Assembly (NCBI GenBank): GCA_035493835.1
Contig: DATJHO010000109.1
Coordinates: forward strand, 1-24,396
Direction: 5' to 3'
DNA from: DASZTU01 sp035493835
GTDB lineage: Bacteria > Pseudomonadota > Alphaproteobacteria > Rhizobiales > Devosiaceae
DNA: 24,396 bases
Of this stretch, positions 1 through 7,734 are shown in pieces. Numbering within the stretch: position 1 is the stretch's first letter; the number at the start of each line of letters is the position of its first letter. The notes beneath the pieces are model-generated. The model was not told the DNA's origin. It saw nothing but the letters and a program-made list of their open reading frames with translations, and made no database searches. The position numbers and the translations under genes are program-made.

Positions 1-1
1 G

Positions 2-739
2 CAACGGCTCGTCGCCGCCATCAGCGCGCCCACGGGGGAGGGGGTGCTCTACGAGGCCGATATGCGGCTTCGCCCCTCCGGCAATGCCGGGCCGCTGGCT
101 ACCAGCCTTTCCGGCTTCATCGACTATCACCGCCAGAGCGCGTGGACCTGGGAGCATCTGGCCCTGAGCCGCGCCCGGGTCTTTGCTGCCGACGAGGGCA
201 TGCGCGAAGCGGTCGATGCAGCGATTGCCGCGCAAATCTCGACCGTTCGGGATGCCGGCAAGACCATTGCCGACGTGGTTTCAATGCGCGCGCTGATGGC
301 CCGCGAACGAAAGCCGCGGCACGCCTTCGACTTGAAGCTCGCCCCCGGTGGCCTCATCGATCTCGAATTCATCGCCCAATCCGCCCAGCTCGTCGCCGGC
401 CGGCAAATCGATGTACCGCAGGCGCCCACGGCCACAGTGCTGCGGCGGCTGGATGAGCTCGGGCTGTTGCCGGAGGGCAGCCGACTGGTGGAGATCCTGG
501 CCCTCTATTCGACCGTGCTGCAGGTGATGAGCGCTGCGCTGCTGCACCCGTTCCGCGACGAGGAATGGCCCGTCCCGTTCAAGGAATTGCTCGCCCGGCT
601 CACCAACTATCCGAGTTTTGCGCGGCTGGCCGAGGAGTTGACCGAGATGCAGGCCGAGGTCAGGGCCGCAGCGGCAGCCTGGTATGCGCGCGCGGGATCC
701 GACGGGGCTGAGACAGCTCCAAACAACCCCCACCCCTGA
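2..739 (+). CDS. glnE: Glutamine synthetase adenylyltransferase/adenylyl-removing enzyme, C-terminal part (5' end outside window)
   Basis: The frame is open from the first bases of the window and encodes the last 245 residues of GlnE. This cytoplasmic enzyme adenylylates and deadenylylates glutamine synthetase under PII control. The first part shows the second nucleotidyltransferase domain, with the hallmark YEADMRLRPSGNAGP followed by SAWTWEHLALSRARV. The rest (about RKPRHAFDLKLAPGGLIDLEFIAQ onward, in shorter matching blocks) is the helical C-terminal domain of the GlnE/GlnD type. The usual full protein is near 950-1000 residues, so roughly three quarters lies upstream. The last five residues (NNPHP) and the stop lie inside a palindromic intergenic repeat, so the natural tail was probably altered by it. 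It is convergent with the histidine kinase gene. The family call is sure; the reading of the tail is inference. Confidence 0.95.
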   Translation, partial: QRLVAAISAPTGEGVLYEADMRLRPSGNAGPLATSLSGFIDYHRQSAWTWEHLALSRARVFAADEGMREAVDAAIAAQISTVRDAGKTIADVVSMRALMARERKPRHAFDLKLAPGGLIDLEFIAQSAQLVAGRQIDVPQAPTATVLRRLDELGLLPEGSRLVEILALYSTVLQVMSAALLHPFRDEEWPVPFKELLARLTNYPSFARLAEELTEMQAEVRAAAAAWYARAGSDGAETAPNNPHP

Positions 740-837
740 CCCCTCCCCTCGAGGGGAGGGGGACGATGGGAACACTCCCGTGCCACAAGTCCCCTCCCCC
801 TTGAGGGGAGGGTGGCGGGAGCCGGGTCGGGGGTGTT
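722..837. repeat. Paired-hairpin GC-rich intergenic repeat, copy 1
   Basis: Two palindromes sit about 30 bp apart. The first (740-761) is a perfect 22-bp palindrome centred on CTCGAG. The second pairs CCCTCCCC at 792-799 with GGGGAGGG at 805-812. Outer edges are inverted (AACAACCCCC at 722-731 against GGGGGTGTT at 829-837). The spacer begins GACGATGGGAAC, a string shared with the copy at 7411-7528. The element overlaps the end of glnE. Confidence 0.85.
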
Positions 838-966
838 CCTGCCTCTCGGATCGAGCCTAAGGCTGGTTGCCGCTCCCGCCTGGCGCCTCCAGTGGTGTCG
901 AAGACGGGAGCGGCGGGCCCTCCTTCGCGACTTTCGACGAGCCGCGACGGGTCTTCAGGCCGCGGT
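838..966. other. Convergent intergenic segment with a long inverted repeat
   Basis: This lies between the 3' ends of glnE and the histidine kinase. A perfect 10-bp inverted repeat pairs GCCGCTCCCG (869-878) with CGGGAGCGGC (905-914), and GAAGAC (900-905) can pair with GTCTTC (951-956). No T-run follows either stem, so an intrinsic terminator is not evident. No gene is seen here. Confidence 0.5.
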
Positions 967-2448
967 CTATTCCGCGGCGATCCCTTGTTCCCGCCGGGCG
1001 CGGAACGGCAGCGAAACCGCGACGGTGGTCCCGAGCGCCGGGCTCGAATCGATGGCGAGCCGTCCGCCGCTCAGCTCGGCGATCGCCCGAGCGATCGCAA
1101 CGCCCAGGCCCGCGCCTTGATGCTCGCGGGTGAAGGCCGCATCGCCAAAGGCGAAGGGCTGCGAGAGCCGCCCGACCTGCTCTTCGCTCATGCCGATGCC
1201 GGTATCCGAAACCTCGACCACGACGCCGTCTTCTGCAGCGTACGCCGCCAGCACCACTTTTCCACCCGAGGGGGTAAAGCGGATGGCGTTCTCGACGAGG
1301 TTGCCGAGCATGCGCTCGAGGCCGAAACGGTCGGCTCGGATTTCGGCACCGCTGGGCGCGCCGAGACCGAAAACCACGCCCGCGCGCCCGGCCTGGCCAG
1401 AGAAGCGGCGCATCACCGTCACCAGCAGGGCATCGACCGCAAGCACCTCCTCGTTCAGCGGCTTGCTGCCGCTTTCGAGCTCGGCCAGGTCGAGAATGGT
1501 TGCGAAGGAATTCAGCAGCTTCTCGCCCGAGGCGCGGATCGAGTCGATGTAGCCGAGATAGCGCGCGTCCCCGAGCGGCCCGTAGGTCTGGTGGCGGATC
1601 AGGTCGGCAAAGCCGATGATATGGTTGAGCGGGGTGCGGATATCGTGGCTCAGATGGGCGAGGAATGAGGTTTTCGCCCGGCTGGCGGCCTCGGCCTTGA
1701 GCTTTTCCTCGTGGTAGCGCCGGGCGAACTGCCGCTGTTCCTCCTGGATGGAAGTCAGCAACAGGTCGGCACGCTTGCGCTCGGTGATATCGGTCACAAG
1801 GGTCACGAAGCCGCCGCTGCCGAGCGGGCGTTCGTCGATCAGCAGGCAGGAATTGTCCTGCCGATGCAGTTCGATCAGCCTGCCGGTCTGCCCTTCGGCG
1901 ACGACCTTCAGATGGCCGCCCAGGGTCAACTGCTTGACGGCCTCATCATAGGATTCGCCGCGGGCGATGGGGGAGCCGCCCTTGAGGCTGCGGCGGTAAC
2001 TTTCGTTGCAGACGACCAGTTGGCCTTCGGGGGTCCACAGGGCAATGCCGAAGGGTATGGTTGTAACCACGTCCTCGACTGCCTTGCGAGCATGGGCTGC
2101 TGTTGCTTCGGCACGGCGCCGGAAAGTTAGTGCCGCGGCCAGCGCCGCGATGGCGAAGGCGACCAGCCCGTGCTCGAATACCCCGCGTTCCAGACCCAGA
2201 TGATCGGCACCCGGGAGAAGGTCGAGCACGCGCTGTTCATCGAAGGACTGGATAGCGTCGTAGACCACAAAGAGCGCGGCGGCGGCAGCGGCCGTGCCGG
2301 CAATGGCAAGCGACACAGGCGAGATGTCGGCCAAAAGCCGCATCGCCTGATTGAGGCGCGCCATCGGCGTCCGCACTGTTTTCGCCGCCCGGCTTTCGGA
2401 CACAAACACATCCTTCGCCGTAACGCCGGATGTCTCCGCCGACCGCAT
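967..2448 (-). CDS. Membrane-anchored PAS-domain sensor histidine kinase
   Basis: This 493-residue protein has two predicted membrane segments (about 46-64 and 93-109) that leave only a short external loop. A PAS-like domain follows (about 124-222, ending VTDITERKRA), then a coiled linker, then the HisKA domain with HLSHDIRTPLNHIIGF (phospho-acceptor His268). The HATPase domain carries the N box NLVENAIRFTP (383-393), the G1 box DTGIGM (415-420) and the G2 box GAGLG (445-449). All catalytic boxes are intact, so it should autophosphorylate. No receiver domain or adjacent response regulator is present, so the partner and signal are unknown. The ATG at 2448 has only a weak upstream purine stretch; Met29 is an alternative start. 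It lies downstream of pepN on the same strand with a 177-bp gap, so it may have its own promoter. Confidence 0.93.
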   Translation of the reverse strand: MRSAETSGVTAKDVFVSESRAAKTVRTPMARLNQAMRLLADISPVSLAIAGTAAAAAALFVVYDAIQSFDEQRVLDLLPGADHLGLERGVFEHGLVAFAIAALAAALTFRRRAEATAAHARKAVEDVVTTIPFGIALWTPEGQLVVCNESYRRSLKGGSPIARGESYDEAVKQLTLGGHLKVVAEGQTGRLIELHRQDNSCLLIDERPLGSGGFVTLVTDITERKRADLLLTSIQEEQRQFARRYHEEKLKAEAASRAKTSFLAHLSHDIRTPLNHIIGFADLIRHQTYGPLGDARYLGYIDSIRASGEKLLNSFATILDLAELESGSKPLNEEVLAVDALLVTVMRRFSGQAGRAGVVFGLGAPSGAEIRADRFGLERMLGNLVENAIRFTPSGGKVVLAAYAAEDGVVVEVSDTGIGMSEEQVGRLSQPFAFGDAAFTREHQGAGLGVAIARAIAELSGGRLAIDSSPALGTTVAVSLPFRARREQGIAAE

Positions 2449-2536
2449 GAATCACCCCGCTTGATGCTTGGAGTCGCAACGCTTTTACTGATCGCAGGCC
2501 GAATTTGAATCGGCAAAACGTCACTGTCCAGAGGCA

Positions 2537-2564
2537 TTTTGGCGCCCGGCCGCCGGCGCCAAAA
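2537..2564. repeat. 28-bp inverted repeat upstream of the histidine kinase
   Basis: A perfect 10-bp inverted repeat, TTTTGGCGCC (2537-2546) and GGCGCCAAAA (2555-2564), flanks an 8-nt GC loop. It lies 89-116 bp upstream of the histidine kinase start and 62 bp past the pepN stop. The T-run is on the 5' side and the A-run on the 3' side of the stem, which is the wrong polarity for an intrinsic terminator. A smaller inverted repeat, GCCGA/TCGGC, lies at 2498-2514. Either could be an operator; no binding protein is known. Confidence 0.6.
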
Positions 2565-2625
2565 ATTCGCGAGTCGGCTGAATCACTTATGGGCTGAAAA
2601 AAATTCGTCCGCCCGTAATAATCCC

Positions 2626-5262
2626 TTAACCATCCAGCGTCCGGCCGAGGATATCGGCAGTGTTGCGGCTGAGTCCCCCCGAATCTCGCAGCGATTTCAG
2701 TGCTGCTTCGGCCTCGGCGCGCCGCTTTGGCTCGTAGTTTCGCCAGGTCCGGAAGGCGGTCAGGACCCGCGCCGCGACCTGTGGATTGCGCTTGTCCACG
2801 TCGGCGACGAACTCGGCCACGAAGCGGAAGCCAGTTCCGTCTTGCCGGGCGAACTGCACGGCATTGCCGGCGGCGAAGCTGCCGACCAAGGCGCGCAGCC
2901 GGTTGGGGTTGTTCTTCGGGAACGACGGATCGGCAAGTATGGTCCGGATTCGCTCAATGGTACCGTCCTCCGGCGGAGCGGCATTGAGCCCGAGCCATTT
3001 GTCGTAGACGAGGGGGTCGGCGGTGAACCGCACGCGGAAATCTTCGAGCAGCGCATCGGCACCCGGCACGCCCATCACCACCGAAGGCGTCAGGGCTGCG
3101 AAACGGTCGGTCATGTTCCCGGCGGACTGATACTGCCTTGCAGCGAGTTCGGCGCCAACGCTCGATCCCCTGACCAAGAGGCCGAGCGCATTATTGCGAA
3201 GCGAGCGGCGGCCGGCCTGGCGCTGGTCGGGCGAGTAGGCATCCTCGCTCGCCAGTCGGTCATAGGTGGCGCGCAACGCGCCCTCTAGCCGGCCCACCAG
3301 CGCGCGGATGAATGCCGCCCGGACCTCGTGGATTTGGGTCGGATCGACATTCTCGCCAATGGTCCGCGCAATATCGGCCTCGGACGGCAACAGCAGGACA
3401 TTGGCCTTGAAAGCGTTGTCGAGGCTCTCGAGCCCGATGGTCTCGCCAATTGCGGTCGCCAGCGAATCGATCGCCGGTTCGGCCCACATCCGGCCACGGA
3501 CGGCATTGGTCAGCAGCGTCATCGAGACGTCCTGCAGGGCCTGCCAGCGGTTGAACGGATCGCTGTCGTGGCGGGCGAGGAAAAGCTGGTCGTCCTGCGT
3601 CAGGTTGATATCGAGATTGACCGGTGCGGAAAAGCCGCGGAACAGCGACGGCACGGGCCTGTTGGCGACACCCTCGAAAACCAGTTCCACCGCATCCTTG
3701 TCGAGGACGATCATGTCGTCGCGGACATCGCCGCCCGACACATTGCTCCATTCGGCCGGCGCCCCATTCGGCCCGATGAGGCCGAACTTTACCGGCAGCA
3801 CCATGGGCTGCTTGGTCGGCTGGCCGGGCGTGGGATCGATTTTTTGCCGGAGCTTGAGCCGGTAGGTCTTGGTGGCCGGGTCGTACTGGTCCTCGGCCTT
3901 GACCTTGGGGGTGCCCGCCTGCAGGTACCATTGCTGGAAATGCTGCAGGTCGACGCCGCTCGCGTCCTCGAACACCTTGATGAAGGCTTCGATGGTTGTT
4001 GCCTGCCCGTCATGGCGCTCGAAATAGAGATCCATGGCTTTGCGGAAGCCCGCCTCGCCGAGCAGCGTTGCCAGCATGCGGACGATCTCGGCTCCCTTTT
4101 CGTAGACGGTGGTCGTGTAGAAGTTGTTGATTTCCTTATAGTGGTCGGGCCGCGCCGGGTGGGCGAGGGGGCCGCCGTCCTCGGGGAATTGCGCCGCCCG
4201 GAGCAGCCGCACGTCCTCGATGCGCTTCACCGGCCGGCTGCGCTCGTCCATGGTGAATTCCTGGTCGCGATAGACCGTCAGCCCTTCCTTCAGGCAAAGC
4301 TGGAACCAATCGCGGCAAGTGATCCTGTCACCGGTCCAGTTGTGGAAATATTCGTGCGCGATGACGCGCTCGATGCTGCCGAAATCGGCATCCGTCGCGG
4401 TCTCGGGCCTGGCGAACACCAGCTTGTCGTTAAAAATGTTGAGGCCCTTGTTCTCCATGGCGCCGAAGTTGAAGTCGGACACGGCGACGATGTTGAACAC
4501 GTCGAGATCATACTCGCGCCCGAACCGGCGCTCATCCCAGAGCATCGCCCGCTTCAAGGAATCCATGGCATAGGCGCACTGATCTTCCTTGCCGTGCTCG
4601 CAATAGATGCCGAGCGCCACCTGGCGCCCCGAGGCGGTGGTGAAATTGTCGTGGATCGAGCCGAGATCGCCGGCGACCATGGCGAAGAGGTAGGACGGCT
4701 TTGGGAATGGATCTTCCCAGGTGGCGAAATGCCGGCCATTGCCCGCATCGCCGCTGTCGATGAGATTGCCGTTCGCGAGCAGGACTGGGGCCAGCGCCCG
4801 GTCGGCGATCATCTTCACCTTGTAGACGGCCAGGTTGTCGGGCCGGTCGAGGAAATAGGTGATGCGGCGGAAACCCTCCGGTTCGCACTGGGTGCACCAC
4901 GTGCCGCTGGAACGGTAGAGGCCCATCAGCCGGGTGTTTTTCTCCGGCTCTATCGTGACGCTCGTTTCGAGCACGAAGCGCTTCAGCGGCGGCTCGAACA
5001 CCGTGAGCGAGCCCGGCGTCGCCTCATAGGCGGAAAGCACGAGCGGCGCGCCGTCCAGCGCGATCGAACCAAGCTTCAACTCTTCGCCATTAAGCACCAG
5101 CGGGGTGCCGGGCGCCGTACCCTCGCGCGGGCTGATGTTCAGCCAGGCACGCACCGTCGACGTTTCCGGGACGATATCGACCTCGAGTTCCACGCCTTCG
5201 ATGACGTAGGGCGAGGGGGCGTAATCCTTCAGGAAGATCGTGTGTTCGGCATCGGTGGGCAT
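2626..5262 (-). CDS. pepN: Aminopeptidase N (M1 zinc metallopeptidase)
   Basis: The product has 878 residues, close to the 870 of E. coli PepN. It is a cytosolic, zinc-dependent exopeptidase that removes N-terminal residues late in protein turnover. The substrate-anchoring GAMEN motif is at 267-271. The zinc site HEYFH (303-307) is followed by Glu326 in KEGLTVYRDQEF, giving the exact HExxH-x18-E spacing. The N-terminal beta domain and the long helical C-terminal domain are both present, with no frameshift. GGAG sits six bases before the ATG, supporting this start. The gene is followed on the same strand by the histidine kinase, an order I recall from other Rhizobiales. It is divergent from the first ABC exporter across 230 bp. 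Confidence 0.97.
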   Translation of the reverse strand: MPTDAEHTIFLKDYAPSPYVIEGVELEVDIVPETSTVRAWLNISPREGTAPGTPLVLNGEELKLGSIALDGAPLVLSAYEATPGSLTVFEPPLKRFVLETSVTIEPEKNTRLMGLYRSSGTWCTQCEPEGFRRITYFLDRPDNLAVYKVKMIADRALAPVLLANGNLIDSGDAGNGRHFATWEDPFPKPSYLFAMVAGDLGSIHDNFTTASGRQVALGIYCEHGKEDQCAYAMDSLKRAMLWDERRFGREYDLDVFNIVAVSDFNFGAMENKGLNIFNDKLVFARPETATDADFGSIERVIAHEYFHNWTGDRITCRDWFQLCLKEGLTVYRDQEFTMDERSRPVKRIEDVRLLRAAQFPEDGGPLAHPARPDHYKEINNFYTTTVYEKGAEIVRMLATLLGEAGFRKAMDLYFERHDGQATTIEAFIKVFEDASGVDLQHFQQWYLQAGTPKVKAEDQYDPATKTYRLKLRQKIDPTPGQPTKQPMVLPVKFGLIGPNGAPAEWSNVSGGDVRDDMIVLDKDAVELVFEGVANRPVPSLFRGFSAPVNLDINLTQDDQLFLARHDSDPFNRWQALQDVSMTLLTNAVRGRMWAEPAIDSLATAIGETIGLESLDNAFKANVLLLPSEADIARTIGENVDPTQIHEVRAAFIRALVGRLEGALRATYDRLASEDAYSPDQRQAGRRSLRNNALGLLVRGSSVGAELAARQYQSAGNMTDRFAALTPSVVMGVPGADALLEDFRVRFTADPLVYDKWLGLNAAPPEDGTIERIRTILADPSFPKNNPNRLRALVGSFAAGNAVQFARQDGTGFRFVAEFVADVDKRNPQVAARVLTAFRTWRNYEPKRRAEAEAALKSLRDSGGLSRNTADILGRTLDG

Positions 5263-5492
5263 GTGAACTCCGGAAAAACTGGCCGACCGTAAAAATAGTG
5301 TCGTCGGGGCGCTGTAGACGAGGAACTGCTTTGCCTATATTCTGAGCGACTGGCAACCAGATCAATCGGGTCATCCCCGCCGACAAGGCTGGATAGGGAT
5401 GTGCCGATGGTTCGCCGGTACGCACCTCAACGCGGGGAACATCCCACGTCAATGGGGCGTCTTCCGAAAGTTATCATCATCAGGTCCGTCCC
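5263..5492. other. Divergent intergenic region between pepN and the first ABC exporter
   Basis: These 230 bp must hold promoters for both flanking genes. A TATATT hexamer (5336-5341) is a possible -10 for the rightward gene, but no good -35 matches it. Half of a TCATCCCCGCC-type repeat lies near 5371. I find no RNA gene or convincing small ORF. Confidence 0.35.
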
Positions 5493-7367
5493 ATGCTGCG
5501 CTGGTTCGAAGCTCGCATCGATCCCTATCCGTCCGCGGAACCGACAATGCCGCCGGCAAAGATGCTGCCGTTCTTCCTTCATTACCTGGAGGGTTCGAAG
5601 CGCTGGCTGGCGCTGATGGCGCTGCTGACAGCTGCCATTGCGGTGAGCGAGGTCTCGCTTTTCGGCTTTCTCGGCAATGTGGTGGATTGGCTCAGCCGGG
5701 CCGATCGCGCGACCTTTTTGCACAACGAGGCCCCGCGGCTCTGGCTGATGGGCATTTTCGTGCTCGTCGTGCTGCCGGCGATCATCGCGCTGCAGGCGCT
5801 TGTCATGGACCAGACCCTGATGGGGAACGTGCCGCAGCGCATTCGCTGGTTGATCCACCGCTACGTGCTGCGCCAGCCGATGAGCTATTTCCAGGATGAG
5901 TTCGCGGGCCGTATCGCCACCAATCTGATGCAGTCGGCGCTGGCGCTGCGTGACGCGTCGATGAAGGTGCTCGACGTCCTGAACTACGTCGTCTTCTATT
6001 TCGCCGGCGCCGTTGTCCTCGCGGCCATGAACGACTGGCGCCTGGCCGTGCCGTTCGTGGTCTGGATCTTGATCTATGGGGGGCTGCTTTGGCACTTCGT
6101 GCCGCTGCTCGCCGACATCTCGTCCAAACAGGCTAGCTCCCGGGCCCTGATGACGGGCCGCATCGTCGATGCCTACACCAACATCTCGACGGTCAAGCTC
6201 TTCTCGCATTCTCAGCGCGAGGAGGGGTACGCCAAGGAGGCGATGGAGGAATTCCTGCCGACCGTTTACGGACAGATGCGGCTGGCGACCTATCTCAACG
6301 TTGCCATCTACTCCCTCAACGTGGTGTTGCTGGCGGTGGTCTTCGGGCTCGGCATCTGGCTCTGGCTCGGCAGCTCGATCACGGCAGGCGCAATTGCCGT
6401 GGCCGTGGCGCTGGTCTTGCGCTTTTTCGGCATGTCGCAATGGATCATGTGGGAGATGTCGCAGCTGTTCGAGAACATCGGCACGGTCAAGGCCGGCATC
6501 AATGCTTTTGCCGTGCCGCGCCTCGTCGCCGACAAGCCCGGCGCCGGGCCGCTCGTGGTCAAGGCCGGTGAGGTGCGCTTCGAAAATGTCGGCTTTCACT
6601 ATGGCAAGCAGACGGGCGTGATCGAGGATCTCTCCTTCACGTTGAAGCCGGGCGAAAAGGTTGGGCTGGTCGGCCGCTCGGGGGCGGGCAAGTCGACGAT
6701 CGTCAACCTGCTGCTCCGCTTCTACGATCTCGAATCCGGCAGGATCACCATCGACGGCCAGGACGTCTCCGCCGTGACGCAGGAATCGCTGCGCGCCGCC
6801 ATCGGCGTGGTCAGCCAGGACACCTCGCTCCTCCACCGTTCGGTGCGCGACAATATCGTCTATAGCCGCCCCGGCGCGACCGAGGCCCAGATGATCGCGG
6901 CGGCCCAGAGTGCCGAGGCGGACGACTTCGTCCGCGGGCTCGCCGACAAGGATGGGCATTTGGGCTACGACGCCCATGTGGGCGAGCGCGGCGTAAAACT
7001 TTCCGGCGGCCAGCGCCAGCGCATCGCCATTGCCCGCGTGCTGCTCAAGAATGCGCCGATCCTCGTGCTCGACGAGGCGACGTCAGCGCTCGACAGCGAG
7101 GTCGAGGCGGCGATCCAGAGCCAGCTCCACCGGCTGATGGAAGGCAAAACCGTCATCGCCATCGCCCACCGGCTCTCGACCATTGCCGCGATGGACCGGC
7201 TGATCGTCATCGAGGAAGGCCGCATCGTCGAGCAGGGCACGCATGCCGAACTTTTGGCGCTGCACGGGGAATATGCCCGCCTCTGGGCCCGCCAGTCGGG
7301 CGGTTTCATCGAGCCCGACGAGGACGCAAAGCCTGCCGAAGAGGAAGAGGCCGAGGCGGCGGAGTAG
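5493..7367 (+). CDS. ABC exporter half-transporter (fused permease-ATPase), first of a tandem pair
   Basis: This 624-residue protein joins an ABC type-1 (exporter) membrane domain (about residues 35-335, with hydrophobic segments near 38-60, 84-104, 160-180, 184-206, 270-292 and 297-315) to an ATPase domain. The ATPase shows Walker A GRSGAGKST (394-402), Q-loop Gln442, signature LSGGQ (503-507), Walker B ILVLDE (523-528) and H-loop His559, so it should hydrolyse ATP. Such proteins dimerise and export lipids, peptides or drugs; the substrate cannot be read here. The N-terminal stretch RIDPYPSAEPTMPPAK aligns with WIDPFQSRQETNPPGK of the second exporter, supporting this ATG despite a poor ribosome site. 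The acidic C-terminal tail (EEEEAEAAE) is unusual but probably harmless. It may form a heterodimer with the next exporter. Confidence 0.93.
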   Translation: MLRWFEARIDPYPSAEPTMPPAKMLPFFLHYLEGSKRWLALMALLTAAIAVSEVSLFGFLGNVVDWLSRADRATFLHNEAPRLWLMGIFVLVVLPAIIALQALVMDQTLMGNVPQRIRWLIHRYVLRQPMSYFQDEFAGRIATNLMQSALALRDASMKVLDVLNYVVFYFAGAVVLAAMNDWRLAVPFVVWILIYGGLLWHFVPLLADISSKQASSRALMTGRIVDAYTNISTVKLFSHSQREEGYAKEAMEEFLPTVYGQMRLATYLNVAIYSLNVVLLAVVFGLGIWLWLGSSITAGAIAVAVALVLRFFGMSQWIMWEMSQLFENIGTVKAGINAFAVPRLVADKPGAGPLVVKAGEVRFENVGFHYGKQTGVIEDLSFTLKPGEKVGLVGRSGAGKSTIVNLLLRFYDLESGRITIDGQDVSAVTQESLRAAIGVVSQDTSLLHRSVRDNIVYSRPGATEAQMIAAAQSAEADDFVRGLADKDGHLGYDAHVGERGVKLSGGQRQRIAIARVLLKNAPILVLDEATSALDSEVEAAIQSQLHRLMEGKTVIAIAHRLSTIAAMDRLIVIEEGRIVEQGTHAELLALHGEYARLWARQSGGFIEPDEDAKPAEEEEAEAAE

Positions 7368-7734
7368 GGGGCTCGGGCCGAGGGGCTTCGGAAGTAGGCC
7401 TGAGCGTTGGGCTCCCCCTCACCCTGACCCTCTCCCCAGAGGGGCGAGGGGACGATGGAACCGCGAGGGTACAGCAGAGAAAACCCTCGCCCCTCCGGGA
7501 GAGGGTGGCCGGCAGGCCGGTGAGGGGTAGCCGTGCACGATCATGTGCCGGGCTGGTTCCCAATGGGGAAGGGGCAATTGTGGTGCCCCCATGCAAGAAG
7601 AGCACCGCCCCTCATCAAACCGTAAAGATTGCCGTGCAAAAATGCCGCGCAGGATTTCTCTTGCCTTGTGCGGGCTTGTCGGGTTTTCGACACGTTGTAC
7701 GCGCAGCGTCTCTCGCCGAATTAGGCTCCGCACT
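7368..7734. other. 367-bp gap between the two ABC exporter genes
   Basis: The left part holds the paired-hairpin repeat at 7411-7528. To its right lies a small hairpin, GGGGCA (7571-7576) with TGCCCC (7584-7589). The ORF of the second exporter is open upstream through 7543, but that stretch has no family similarity and is read here as leader. No convincing promoter hexamers were found, so whether the second exporter is transcribed alone or with the first is unclear. Confidence 0.5.
7411..7528. repeat. Paired-hairpin GC-rich intergenic repeat, copy 2
   Basis: The architecture matches the copy at 722-837. Outer 9-bp inverted edges are CCCCTCACC (7415-7423) and GGTGAGGGG (7519-7527). Inner hairpin one pairs 7428-7437 with 7441-7450 (one mismatch). 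Hairpin two pairs 7483-7492 with 7497-7506 (one mismatch). The spacer begins GACGATGGAAC, nearly the same as in copy 1. Confidence 0.85.

Noticed and set aside
2537..2564. Inverted repeat considered as the pepN terminator
   Set aside because: The T-run precedes and the A-run follows the stem on both strands, the reverse of an intrinsic terminator.
3328..5292. 654-codon open frame on the plus strand opposite pepN
   Set aside because: It is a mirror frame caused by GC-rich third positions. The pepN frame on the other strand has complete M1 motifs, and the plus frame has no recognisable domain.
5427..6977. 516-codon minus-strand frame opposite the first ABC exporter
   Set aside because: The product is rich in His, Asp, Arg and Gln with no domain, a typical antisense shadow of a GC-rich membrane and ATPase gene.
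7543..7734. N-terminal extension of the second ABC exporter
   Set aside because: The upstream 64 codons have no similarity to the first exporter, while the ATG at 7735 gives a matching N-terminus.
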